Source: Streptomyces acidiscabies (GTDB taxonomy: Bacteria > Actinomycetota > Actinomycetes > Streptomycetales > Streptomycetaceae). From it: a DNA stretch of 64,000 bases. The translations under genes were made by a program, and so were the position numbers. The notes beneath the pieces are model-generated. The model did not search any database, had not been told where the DNA came from, and worked only from the letters and a program-made list of their open reading frames with translations. Positions within the stretch are counted from its first letter, which is position 1, and each line of letters begins with the position of its first letter. This document shows, in pieces, positions 35,785 to 44,829 of the stretch. Location: positions 1,364,001 to 1,428,000 of the forward strand of contig NZ_JAGJBY010000002.1 in NCBI RefSeq assembly GCF_020010905.1, read 5' to 3'.

Positions 35785-35858
35785 GGCGGGAGTGGTGCGG
35801 GGGTAGTACGGGGGTGGTGGGTTCGGGGGCGGGCCGTTGGGGGTGGGGTGGGTGGGGT

Positions 35859-36444
35859 GTAACCGGGTAGTACCCGCGAAGCCCGGGCCGACTCCGTGAG
35901 GCGTACGGGACGCTCTTAGGCGTACTCGGGTAGTACTCCTGGGGGTCGTGCCGCTGCCGCGAGACGGGCGGGTCGGCCTTTGGGGGTACCCGGGTAGTAC
36001 TCCCGAGGCTCGCGCCGCTGCCGCAAGATGGGCGGGTCGGTCTTGGGGTGTACCCGGGTAGTACCCGCGGAGCCCGAGCTGGCCTCGCGAGGCGTGCGGG
36101 TCGCCTTTCGGCGTACCCGGGTAGTACCGCTGAGGGTCGTGCCGCTGCCGTGAGGTGGGAGGGTCGGCCTTGGGGTGTACCCGGGTAGTACCTCCGAGGG
36201 GGCGCCGCCCCCGCAAGGCGCGCGGGTTGGCCCTGCGGTGTACCCCGGTAGTACCTCCGAGCTACCCGCCGCCCCCGCAGGAGGTAGCCCGACGTCCGGG
36301 GTACTACCCGGGTACGCCCCAGGGGTGACCCTCGTTTTCGCGGGCTCGGGTCTGTGCCCCGCGCGGATTACCCGGGTACCTCCCAGGGCTGATCCGCCCG
36401 CCTCGCCGGGGCGGGCCCGTACCCCGCGCGAGCTACCCGCGTAC
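35859..36444. repeat. 64-bp tandem array with 15-bp core, switching orientation
   Basis: Seven direct copies of core GTACCCGGGTAGTAC (one to two changes in units 1, 2 and 7) begin at 35859, 35922, 35986, 36050, 36113, 36177 and 36240, spaced 63 or 64 bases. Three copies in the opposite orientation follow at 36301 (exact reverse), 36365 and 36430 (decayed), spaced 64 and 65. The core contains the palindrome TACCCGGGTA. Spacers are also related but more diverged, with a recurring TGCCGCTGCCG. The unit is not a multiple of three, so it is not protein-coding. It fills most of the 781-base gap 35785-36565; the first 74 bases are G-rich with nothing visible, and the last 120 hold the LAL promoter. 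Confidence 0.85.
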
Positions 36445-36565
36445 CCCGCAGGGTCGGTCTGGCCCCCCGAATCCGTCCCCCTCCGTCTCCCGTCCGTCGC
36501 GAGTCTGTTCCGGGCGTTCCAATCCGGTCATACTGGGCGTCCTCCGGCGGGGAAGGGGTGGCTCC

Positions 36566-39500
36566 GTGGCGGCCAGTGGTGAACTTTTCGTACCCAATCC
36601 CTCTCCGCTCGCCGGGCGCGGCGCCGAGCTCGGTGTGCTGCGGGATGCCTGGCGGCGGACCTTGCGGCTGCGGCCCACCGTCGTAGTCGTCGAAGGTGCG
36701 CCGGGGATCGGGAAGTCGGCGCTGGTCGGCGCGTTTCTGAAGGAGGTCGCGCCGCCGCTCGTCGCCCGGTCCTACGGGGACGAGGCGTGGGAGCGGCGAC
36801 CCTGGGAGGTGCTGCGGCAGGTCGTGCAGGAGCTGCCCGGCGCGCGGGGCGGGGAGTTGACCGAGGAGGCCGATCCCGCGCTGGTCGCCCGTGCGCTCGC
36901 GGAGGATCTGGGGCGGGTCGGGCCGGTGGTCGTCGTGGTCGACGACGCGCACTGGGGTGACCGCGCGTCGATGACGGCCCTGCGGCTCGCCGCGCGGTCG
37001 CTGCGCAACGAACCTGTACTGCTCGTGCTGGCGCACGTGCCGGTCGACGCGGCGGTGACGCAGGGGCGTTCGTGGGGGCGTGCGCACGAGGGGCTCCACG
37101 AGGGGTGGCGGCGGCTGGTCGAGTCCGGCGAGGGGGACGTCGTACGGCTGGAAGGGCTCTCGGCGGACGCGCTGCTGCGACTCGCGCCGTCCTGGGGACA
37201 GCCCCGGCTCTCCCCGTCCGGGGCAGCGCACTTGCACGAGCTGACCGGCGGAAACCCGTTGCACGCACGGCAGTTGCTCCAACAGGTCGCTCCCCACGCG
37301 CTCGCGTACGGACAGGGCCCACTCCCCGCGCACCGGTCGATGCCGCTGACACTCATTTCCCGGCTGGGGTCCTGCGCACCGGCGACGCGGGACCTCGTGG
37401 CGGCCGGGGCGGTGTTGGGACGGCGGTTTCTGCTGGCGCAGGCAAGGGAGTTGGCGGGGTTGCGGGTGGGGGACGGGTACGGGGGTGAGGTGACTGGCGG
37501 GGTGGGGTGGGGCGGGGTGTTCGGTGGTGCGGGACAGGCTGAAGTGGTCGGCGACGTGGGGTCGGCGGGGGTGCTCGGTGACGGCAGGTCGGGCGGGGTG
37601 CCCGGCGGTGCGGAGTCGGCCGGGGCGGTCGGCGGTGCGGGACAGGCCGGGGCGGTCGGCGGCATCGGGTTGGTGGGGGTGTTCGGTGGCGGCGGGTCGG
37701 GCGAAGCGCCCGGCGAGGCGGAGTCGGCGGGGGTGCCCGGCGATGTGGGGTCGGTCGAAGCGGTCGGCGGTGCGGAGTCGGCGGGAGTGCCGGGTGTAGC
37801 GGGACAGGCCGGAGTGGTCGGCGACGTCGGGTCGGCGAGGTTGCCTGGCAGCGTGAGGCCGGGCGGAGTGCCCGGCAGGGTGGAGTCGGCCGGAGCGCTG
37901 GGCGATGCGAGGTCGGCTGGAGTGGTCGGCGACGTGGAGTCGGCCCGAGCGATGGGCGACGTGGGTCCGGTCGGAGTGGTGGGCGGCGTCGGGCCGGTCG
38001 GAGTGGGCGGCAGCGCAGGTGCGCCCGGTATGGGCGGGGGCGCGGTGCGAGGTGCGGGCGGTGATGTGGGTGAGGCGCTTGACGAGGCCGTGCGTGCAGG
38101 GCTGTTGGTGGAGGTGCCCGGCACCGGTGGGCGTACGCTCGCGTTTCCCAACGGGGTGATCGGCGACTATGTGTACAGCGACATGAGCCCGGGGCGCCGT
38201 CGCCAACTGCACCGTGCCGCCGCCGAGTTCGGCGGACCGGACGCGCTGTGGCACCGGATCGCCGCGGACCAGGGCCAGAACGAGGACGTCGCGCTCGCCG
38301 CCGAGCGGGAGGCGCGCCGCCAACTCTCCCTCGGGAACCTCAGGTTGGCCGCGGTGTACGCCGGACACGCCCTCGAACTGACCCCACCGGGCCCACATGT
38401 CCGCGCCCGCCTCCTCACGGCCGTGGAGACACTCCTGGTGAGCGGCGATGCGTCCACCGCACGGCGGTACGAAGGGGAGTTGACGTCGCTGACACCGGGG
38501 CCGTGGGTGGATTACGTGAACGGTTACCTGGTGTTGCTGGGCGGACGGATCGCGGAGGCGCGGGGGCTGTTCTTACGGGCATTGGAGGGCGTGCGGGCGG
38601 CGAGGAGAGCAACTCCCGTGGAGGGAAGCCCACTTCAGGACCACCTCCAGGACCACGAGACTCCCGCGCCCCCCTCGACCACCCCCGCCGACCTGGAAGC
38701 TCGCATAGCCACCCAACTCGCCATCATCGGCGTAGTCCAACTCGACTACCAGGACATGGTGTTCTACGGCGAAGCCGCAGTAGCCGCCCCCACGAAGGAA
38801 CCCTGGGTGAGGGCGTTCGCCTGGTTCGCCAAGACGGTGGGCACCGCCCTCGCAGGGGACGCGGACAAGGCGCTGAGGGAGTTGCGCACGGTCCACCTCC
38901 CAGGCGCCCCCGCCGGCCTGGACGGCCTGGTCGCGCGCGGCATGATCCGTCTCTGGACGGACGACCTGGACGGCGCCCACGCGGACCTCGGCAGCGCGGT
39001 CGAGCGGGCAACTCGCGGCGAGCCCCTGCGGATCGGACAGGGCCTCGGGTTCCTCGGAGAGGCCGAGTACCGCAGAGGGAACCTCACGGAGGCGGTCCGG
39101 CTGACCGCGTCGGCGATCGGGGACGCGGCGGAGAACGGCCGCGTCTGGGACTACCCCCTGCTGTACGCCCTGGCCTGCTACCCCCTTGCCGCGCAAGGCA
39201 GTTGGGAGGAGGCGGCGCGGCACGCGAGGGAGGCCACCGACTGGTCCCAGCTCCTCGCCAGCCCCATGAGCTTCGCGTTCGCGGCGGGCGCCCGCGCGGC
39301 CATCGCCCAGGCCGCCGAGGACCACGAGGGTTTCCTGGACGCGGCCGAGGCGATCGAGACGCACTACTCGTCCAGAGAACCCGGCGCCCACCTCTTCGGC
39401 CCGGTCCGCGCGGACGCCCTCTCCCGACTGGGCCGCACGGCCGAAGCCGCCCACGAACTGGCCGAGTTCGTGGCCCGGACCCGCGAGGTGGACCGCGTCT

Positions 39501-39991
39501 CCGCCCACCTCGCCGTGGCCAGGGTCCGCGCCCAGATCAGCGAGGCCGAGGGCGAACCGGCCGCCGCCCTCGCGTCCTGCGAGGAGGCACTCACCCTGGC
39601 GAAGGAAGCGGGCCTGCCCCTGGAGGGCGCCCGCGTACGGCTGGTGACGGCACGTCAATTATCGTCCCTAGGTAGGGGATTGGCTGCGGAGGCGGCGTTA
39701 CGCGAGGCCCTGCACACCTTCACCGCCTGTGGCGCCCACGCCTACGAGGCCCAGACCCGGCGCCTGGCAGCCGACTTGGGCCTGAGCCTCACCGGCCCGG
39801 TCTCCGCCCTCGCCGCCCTCACCCCGCGCGAGCGCGAAGCCGTACGCCTCATGCGCACCGGCCTCTCCAACCAGGGCATCGCCCGCCGCCTCGGCGTCGC
39901 GCAGAAGACCGTGGAGACCCATCTCCAGCACGCCTACGACAAGTTGCACCTGAGCCGGGACCAACTCAGGGCGCTGAAGCTGGACGACTGA
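36566..39991 (+). CDS. LAL-type large LuxR transcriptional regulator with internal 9-residue repeat
   Basis: This 1141-residue cytoplasmic regulator has an N-terminal AAA/STAND ATPase with Walker A GAPGIGKS (44-51) and Walker B VVVVVDDAHW (about 120-130). A long helical TPR-like region fills the middle, and the C-terminal LuxR HTH includes LTPREREAVRLM and SNQGIARRLGVAQKTVE. Such LAL proteins often activate antibiotic or carbon-use clusters. Between the ATPase and helical regions lies an unusual insertion of about 160 residues (325-486) made of a nonapeptide repeat near AGVPGDVGS. The GTG start at 36566 has only a weak ribosome site (GGGGAAGGGG about 14 bases before). It may regulate the downstream STAND genes or the peptide cluster; inference only. 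Confidence 0.88.
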   Translation: MAASGELFVPNPSPLAGRGAELGVLRDAWRRTLRLRPTVVVVEGAPGIGKSALVGAFLKEVAPPLVARSYGDEAWERRPWEVLRQVVQELPGARGGELTEEADPALVARALAEDLGRVGPVVVVVDDAHWGDRASMTALRLAARSLRNEPVLLVLAHVPVDAAVTQGRSWGRAHEGLHEGWRRLVESGEGDVVRLEGLSADALLRLAPSWGQPRLSPSGAAHLHELTGGNPLHARQLLQQVAPHALAYGQGPLPAHRSMPLTLISRLGSCAPATRDLVAAGAVLGRRFLLAQARELAGLRVGDGYGGEVTGGVGWGGVFGGAGQAEVVGDVGSAGVLGDGRSGGVPGGAESAGAVGGAGQAGAVGGIGLVGVFGGGGSGEAPGEAESAGVPGDVGSVEAVGGAESAGVPGVAGQAGVVGDVGSARLPGSVRPGGVPGRVESAGALGDARSAGVVGDVESARAMGDVGPVGVVGGVGPVGVGGSAGAPGMGGGAVRGAGGDVGEALDEAVRAGLLVEVPGTGGRTLAFPNGVIGDYVYSDMSPGRRRQLHRAAAEFGGPDALWHRIAADQGQNEDVALAAEREARRQLSLGNLRLAAVYAGHALELTPPGPHVRARLLTAVETLLVSGDASTARRYEGELTSLTPGPWVDYVNGYLVLLGGRIAEARGLFLRALEGVRAARRATPVEGSPLQDHLQDHETPAPPSTTPADLEARIATQLAIIGVVQLDYQDMVFYGEAAVAAPTKEPWVRAFAWFAKTVGTALAGDADKALRELRTVHLPGAPAGLDGLVARGMIRLWTDDLDGAHADLGSAVERATRGEPLRIGQGLGFLGEAEYRRGNLTEAVRLTASAIGDAAENGRVWDYPLLYALACYPLAAQGSWEEAARHAREATDWSQLLASPMSFAFAAGARAAIAQAAEDHEGFLDAAEAIETHYSSREPGAHLFGPVRADALSRLGRTAEAAHELAEFVARTREVDRVSAHLAVARVRAQISEAEGEPAAALASCEEALTLAKEAGLPLEGARVRLVTARQLSSLGRGLAAEAALREALHTFTACGAHAYEAQTRRLAADLGLSLTGPVSALAALTPREREAVRLMRTGLSNQGIARRLGVAQKTVETHLQHAYDKLHLSRDQLRALKLDD
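37538..38023 (+). repeat. 27-bp coding repeat inside the LAL regulator
   Basis: About eighteen copies of a 27-base unit encode residues 325-486, consensus [AG]GVxGDxxS (for example AGVPGDVGS, AGVVGDVES). Copies diverge by substitution but keep the 9-residue length throughout, so the frame is never broken. The product is Gly/Val/Ala-rich, probably flexible or elastin-like. Confidence 0.85.
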
Positions 39992-40098
39992 CGAGCCGTA
40001 CCGGGGGCGGCCGGACGGTTTCTCGGGGGTTCCTCCCGACGCGCGCCCCGAACTCCCGTCCTAGCGTGGCGAGTCGGCCCACGGCGAAGGAGTCCGAC

Positions 40099-40293
40099 GT
40101 GCTGATCCTCATCGAACTGCGCAGGTCGCCGGAGGGCCACCTGGAGGGGACGGTGAAGACCGGCCCCGAGGACCGGGGTCACCCCTTCCACGGCGTCGTC
40201 TCGCTGGTCTCCGCCCTGGAGGCCCACCTGGACGACCCGCAGGCATCCCGGTTCTCGGGAGGTCCGGACGCAGAACCAGGGGGCGACCCCTGA
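40099..40293 (+). CDS. Small hypothetical protein, 64 residues
   Basis: A GTG at 40099 with AAGGAG six bases upstream opens a 64-residue frame beginning LILIELRRSPEGHLEG, with a beta-strand-rich look, and ending in a Gly/Pro-rich tail. TAGCGT at 40061 may be its -10 box. It stands alone after the LAL regulator and could be a target of it. No family recognised. Confidence 0.55.
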   Translation: MLILIELRRSPEGHLEGTVKTGPEDRGHPFHGVVSLVSALEAHLDDPQASRFSGGPDAEPGGDP

Positions 40294-40572
40294 GGACACC
40301 GCGAACACCCCGCCGTACGTTGTGGACGCGGACCCGGGGAGCCGGATGCGGGCCGCGCACAGGGGAAACGGGCGCGAGCGGCGCCCAGGGCCGGCCGGCG
40401 GAGCCGTGAGAACGGCATCAGGGGACTCCGTCCGGTCGGCCCGTGCACATCGAACGGTCACACCAAGTCCGAAGCGCACCAGATACGTTCAACCGCGCGC
40501 GGACGGCACGGACCGGTGCGAGAACAGTCCCCACACAGGACCCATCGGCATCGCGTTTACGGGGGCGCACCC

Positions 40573-40977
40573 ATGGACACCGAACTGGCCACTCTCGCGG
40601 CGAGCGCCGCGAACGCGCTCGTGGGCGCCCTCACCACGGAGACCTGGGAGCGTGCCCGCCTCCTCCTCGCCCGCCTGCGCCGCACGCCCGACACCGAACG
40701 CCTGCCCCTCGAACTCGCCCGCGACCGCGCCCTGTTGCTCGCCGACCCGGCGGACGAGGCGAACCGCTCCGACCTCACGGCGGCCTGGCGGCTGAGGTTC
40801 AGAAGAATCGTCGAGGACGACCCGGAGGCCGCCCGCGCCCTCCTCGACCTGGTCGCCGAACTCGCCCCGCACGGAGCCCCGCAGACGGGTCCCGTCCTCA
40901 ACGCCGAGTCCCACGACCGCTCCCGCATCTACCAGTCCGTCGGAGACATGAACATCGGCCAGGCACCCACACCATGA
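40573..40977 (+). CDS. Small partner of the STAND NTPase, 134 residues
   Basis: This is a mostly helical protein: an N-terminal hydrophobic helix (MDTELATLAASAANALVGAL), then a charged helical region, and a C-terminal tail RIYQSVGDMNIGQ. The ATG at 40573 is preferred since an upstream in-frame start adds only low-complexity residues. Its TGA overlaps the ATG of the nSTAND1-WD40 gene, indicating coupled translation. The next STAND gene (46,462) has a similar hydrophobic N-terminal helix (SLLIGMATSAVTTVASGAL), and the nSTAND1 N-terminus contains a related QAAGDIFVYQYGD motif. This suggests a shared signalling or adaptor segment. Function is inferred from position only. Confidence 0.65.
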   Translation: MDTELATLAASAANALVGALTTETWERARLLLARLRRTPDTERLPLELARDRALLLADPADEANRSDLTAAWRLRFRRIVEDDPEAARALLDLVAELAPHGAPQTGPVLNAESHDRSRIYQSVGDMNIGQAPTP

Positions 40978-43900
40978 CAGACCGTCAGGAATCGGTCGCC
41001 CTCACGCTCACCGCATGGGCGACCGGCGACAGCAGGGTCCTCCAGGCCGCCGGAGACATCTTCGTCTACCAGTACGGCGACGGCACGACCGCCTACGACG
41101 ACACCCCGTCCGCCGTGACCGAGTGTCCCTACCCCGGACTGAAGGCGTTCGACCGGGAGTCCGCGCGCTGGTTCTTCGGACGGAAGAAGCTGGTCGCGGA
41201 GTTGGGGGAGACCCTGAAGAGGTGCCTGGACGAGGGGACGCCCGCAGCGGTCGTCGCCCCCTCGGGCGCGGGCAAGTCCTCCCTCCTGCGGGCCGGTCTC
41301 CTCCCCGAGCTGACGAAAGGCCAGATGCTGCCGGGCTCCCAGTGCTGGCCCCAACTCCTGCTGAAGCCGACGGACGACCCTGTCGGACAGCTCGCGGAAG
41401 CCTCCGCCCGCCTGACCGGCGCCGAACCCGCCCACGTGCGCGCCGCGTTGGACAACGGCCCCGCCACGTACCGCGAGTTGCTCCGCACCAGCCTCCAACT
41501 CCCGCCCGGCGCACGGGTCGTCATCGTCGTCGACCAGCTGGAGGAACTCTTCACCCACTGCCGCGACGAATCCGCCCGCACCCGCTTCGTCGACGCCCTC
41601 GCCGCCCTCACCCCCCTCGCCCTGGTCGTCTACGGCCTGCGCGCCGACCGCTACGGCGACTGCGCCCCCTACCCGCACCTGCGGGCCGCCCTGCGCAACG
41701 ACGTGATCGTCGGCGCGATGACCGACGACGAGGTCCGCGCGGCCATTGAGGGCCCCGTGAGCCGCGTGCCGGGCCTCTCCATCGACCCGCAGCTCGCCGA
41801 CGTCATCGTCCGCGATCTGCGCGCGGGTGCGCCCCAGCGTGACGCCTACCCGCCCGGCCGCCTCCCGTTCCTCTCCCAGGCGCTGCACTCCACCTGGCAG
41901 CAGCGCACCGGCGACCGCCTGACCGTCGCCGCGTACCGGGCGGCGGGCGGCATCGACGACGCCGTCAACGCGGCGGCCGAGCGCGTGTACAAGAACCTGA
42001 CGGACACTCAGAAAGACGTGGCGCGCGGCCTGTTCACCGGACTCGTCCGGGTCGACGAACGCGGCGCGACCACCTTCCGCCGCCGCACTCGCCGCGAACT
42101 CCTCCAGGAGGCCCGCGACCCCGCCCAAGTGCCGCTCGTCGTCGACGCGTTCACCGAGGCCCGGCTCCTCACCCAGGGGGGTGGCCGACACCGTGACGGG
42201 ACCGTGGAGATCACGCACGAAGCACTGCTGAGGGGCTGGAAGACGCTCGACGAGTGGATCGCCCCCAGCAGCAAGACCAGCCTGGTCCGCCAAGAGGTGT
42301 GGGAGGCCGCCGTCCGCTGGTCCGACGGCGAACACCGCGACAAGGACGCCCTGTTCAGGGGGGACCGGCTCAACCACGCCCGGTCCTGGGCGGCCGTCGC
42401 CGACCCCGCCGACGTCACCCCGCTCGCCGCCGCGTTCCTGCATGCCTCCGGTGCCCAGCAGCGCCGTACCCGCAGGCTGCGCCGGGGCGCCGTCGCCGTC
42501 GTCTCCGTGCTCGCCCTCATCGCCTCCGCGCTCGCCGTCTACGCCCTCGACCGCCGCCGCGAGGCCGTCGAACAGCGCGACGAGGCGATCTTCAACCGGG
42601 TCACCGCCGAGGCCGACCGGCTGCGCGGCACGGACAGCGCGCTCGCCGCCCAACTCGACCTCGCCGCCTACGACATGAGGCCCACCGACACCCTCCGTAC
42701 CCACCTGCTCGCCGAGTCGGGCGCGATCCTCCCGCAGACCCTGCCCGGCCGGTACGGCCTCGTCCACACGGTCGCCTTCGGCCCCGGCGGACGCCTCATG
42801 ACGGCCACCTCCGCCCCCACCGACAGCCTCGGCCGACTGCGCCTGTGGAACGTACCCCGCACCACCGTCCCCACCCTGCTCACCGGAGACATCCGCGCCG
42901 GCACCGCGACCGGCGGCATCCAGCCCCTCGTCTACGACAAGCGCAACAACCTGATGGTGTGGGGGAGTTCGGACGGACTGATCCGCGTCCTCGACCTCTC
43001 CGACCCGGCCCGCCCGCAGCCGCTGTCCGCACCCGTACGGGTCTCCCCGCACGGCACGGTCGGCAGCCTCGCGCTCAGCGCCGACGGCCGCACCCTCGCC
43101 GTCGCCGTCACCACCACGGGCACCGCGACCCCCGGCGTCTCCGCCTCGATGACCGGCGAGGTCGAACTGTGGAGCCTCGCCGACCCGCGCGCCCCGCACC
43201 GGCTGAGCCGGGCCCTGAACACGAGCGGCCAGGGCATCGGCAGCGTCGCCCTCACCCCCGACGGCAAGGTCCTCGTGGCGGGCGGCGGCACCGCCCAAGG
43301 AGGCCAGGGCGCCGCCCTGTTGAAGCTCTGGGACGTCTCCGACCCCACCCGCCCCAAACCGCTGCCCGACCCGAAGGGCGGCCACGCCTTCGTCATCAAC
43401 CAGGTCGCGATCAGCCCCGACGGCCACACCCTCGCCACCGCCTCCAGCGACTACCGCGTCCTGCTCTGGAACCTCACCGACCCCCGCCGCCTCACCACCG
43501 TCAACCAGCTCATGCTCAACTCGGTGGTCAACTCGGTGGCGTTCAGCCCCGACGGCCAACTCCTCGCCACCGGCGACACATCGGGCGGCGTCAACCTCTG
43601 GAACGTCCGCGTCCCGGCCCGCGCCCGCGTCATCACCCCCACCCTGCGCGGCCATTCGGGCATGGCAAGCACCCTCGCCTTCGGCCCCGACAGCCGTACG
43701 GTCGTCAGCGGCGGCGCCGACGGACTCGTACGCCTCTGGCGCCTGCCGCCCGCGCTGGTCATCGGCGACGAGGTGCTGGCGCTCGCCGCGACGCCCGACG
43801 GGCGCCGCATCGCCGTCGCCACGGGCAGCCGCGTCACCCTGTGGGACGTCTCCGCGCCCGACCGGTTCGTCCGCCTCGGTGAACTCCCGGCGCTGACCGG

Positions 43901-44798
43901 CTCGGTGAACGCGCTCGCGTTCCGCCCTGGCCCCCAACAGGTTCTCGCCACCGGGGAGTTCACCGGAGCTGTCCGACTATGGGACGTCACCTCGCCCGCC
44001 CGTCCCACCTCGCTCGGCCCCGCCCTGACCGGCGCCGGCGACCCGGTGTCGGCACTCGCCTTCGCCGCAGACGGCACCACCCTCACCGCCGGCTACCTGG
44101 AGGTCCGTAACCGGTACGCGGGCGGACTGCGCGCCTGGAACACCACAAACCCCGCGCAGGCTACGGCACTTGGCGGCAACATCGGCGGAATCACCCTGCC
44201 CGTGCGGGCATTGGCGGCAGACCCGGCCAATGACAAGATGTACTCAGGGGACATGATCGGCCTGCTGCGGTCCTGGCGGACCGGACCGGGCAAGGCCCCG
44301 GTGATGACCGGGTACGCCCTCAACGCGCAGATCGTCTACGCGATCACCCTCAGCCGCGACGGCCGGCTCCTCGCAACAGCGGGCGGAGACAGCCGACTTC
44401 ACCTCTGGGACGTCTCCGGCACCGGCGCCCCGCGCCAGACCGGCGGCCCCCTCACGGCCGGGGCGATCCTCAACTCCGCCGACTTCTCACCCGACGGCCA
44501 CCTCCTCGCCAGCGGCGACGCGGGCGGCGAGATCCGCCTCTGGAACACCGCCGATCCCGCCCACCCCGCCCTCTACGGCGCCCCCGTTCCCGGCCACATC
44601 GGCTCCGTGTCCGGCCTGCGCTTCCTCCCCGGCGGCGCGCTCGTCAGCACCGGGAGCGACGGGACCGTACGCCTCTGGCAGACCGACGTGGCGCGCGCCC
44701 GCGCGCAGATCTGCGCGGCGACGCACACCGCGCTGACGAAGGAGACGTGGCACGACCACATCTCGGCGAACCTGCCGTACGACCCGCCCTGCGCGTGA
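40974..44798 (+). CDS. nSTAND1 NTPase with transmembrane helix and C-terminal WD40 repeats
   Basis: This 1274-residue protein carries the nSTAND1 hallmark CPYPGLKAFDRESARWFFGR near residue 50, Walker A APSGAGKS (95-102, Lys101) and Walker B VVIVVDQLEELF. The helical STAND arm runs to about 500. A single membrane helix (about 505-525, AVAVVSVLALIASALAVYAL) follows and then about 14 WD40 blades (about 580-1270; for example LLATGDTSGGVNLWNV, LLASGDAGGEIRLWNT). The NTPase would be cytoplasmic and the propeller on the other side or vice versa; positive-inside suggests the NTPase inside. Large STAND proteins act as sensors that oligomerise on ligand binding, some in phage defence. No effector domain is visible, so effector could be the overlapping small partner. 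Confidence 0.87.
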   Translation: MTDRQESVALTLTAWATGDSRVLQAAGDIFVYQYGDGTTAYDDTPSAVTECPYPGLKAFDRESARWFFGRKKLVAELGETLKRCLDEGTPAAVVAPSGAGKSSLLRAGLLPELTKGQMLPGSQCWPQLLLKPTDDPVGQLAEASARLTGAEPAHVRAALDNGPATYRELLRTSLQLPPGARVVIVVDQLEELFTHCRDESARTRFVDALAALTPLALVVYGLRADRYGDCAPYPHLRAALRNDVIVGAMTDDEVRAAIEGPVSRVPGLSIDPQLADVIVRDLRAGAPQRDAYPPGRLPFLSQALHSTWQQRTGDRLTVAAYRAAGGIDDAVNAAAERVYKNLTDTQKDVARGLFTGLVRVDERGATTFRRRTRRELLQEARDPAQVPLVVDAFTEARLLTQGGGRHRDGTVEITHEALLRGWKTLDEWIAPSSKTSLVRQEVWEAAVRWSDGEHRDKDALFRGDRLNHARSWAAVADPADVTPLAAAFLHASGAQQRRTRRLRRGAVAVVSVLALIASALAVYALDRRREAVEQRDEAIFNRVTAEADRLRGTDSALAAQLDLAAYDMRPTDTLRTHLLAESGAILPQTLPGRYGLVHTVAFGPGGRLMTATSAPTDSLGRLRLWNVPRTTVPTLLTGDIRAGTATGGIQPLVYDKRNNLMVWGSSDGLIRVLDLSDPARPQPLSAPVRVSPHGTVGSLALSADGRTLAVAVTTTGTATPGVSASMTGEVELWSLADPRAPHRLSRALNTSGQGIGSVALTPDGKVLVAGGGTAQGGQGAALLKLWDVSDPTRPKPLPDPKGGHAFVINQVAISPDGHTLATASSDYRVLLWNLTDPRRLTTVNQLMLNSVVNSVAFSPDGQLLATGDTSGGVNLWNVRVPARARVITPTLRGHSGMASTLAFGPDSRTVVSGGADGLVRLWRLPPALVIGDEVLALAATPDGRRIAVATGSRVTLWDVSAPDRFVRLGELPALTGSVNALAFRPGPQQVLATGEFTGAVRLWDVTSPARPTSLGPALTGAGDPVSALAFAADGTTLTAGYLEVRNRYAGGLRAWNTTNPAQATALGGNIGGITLPVRALAADPANDKMYSGDMIGLLRSWRTGPGKAPVMTGYALNAQIVYAITLSRDGRLLATAGGDSRLHLWDVSGTGAPRQTGGPLTAGAILNSADFSPDGHLLASGDAGGEIRLWNTADPAHPALYGAPVPGHIGSVSGLRFLPGGALVSTGSDGTVRLWQTDVARARAQICAATHTALTKETWHDHISANLPYDPPCA

Positions 44799-44829
44799 AC
44801 AGGCGGGCGGTGGGCCTGCATTGAGACGG

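Noticed and set aside
35116..36216. 366-residue open frame on the minus strand over the repeat array and the oxidoreductase gene
   Set aside because: It is a mirror of a real gene plus a 64-bp repeat read in shifting frames; no protein feature.
35859..36444. CRISPR-like array of 15-bp repeats and ~48-bp spacers
   Set aside because: Spacers are related to one another, repeats are too short, the orientation flips, and no cas gene is near. It is a tandem repeat.
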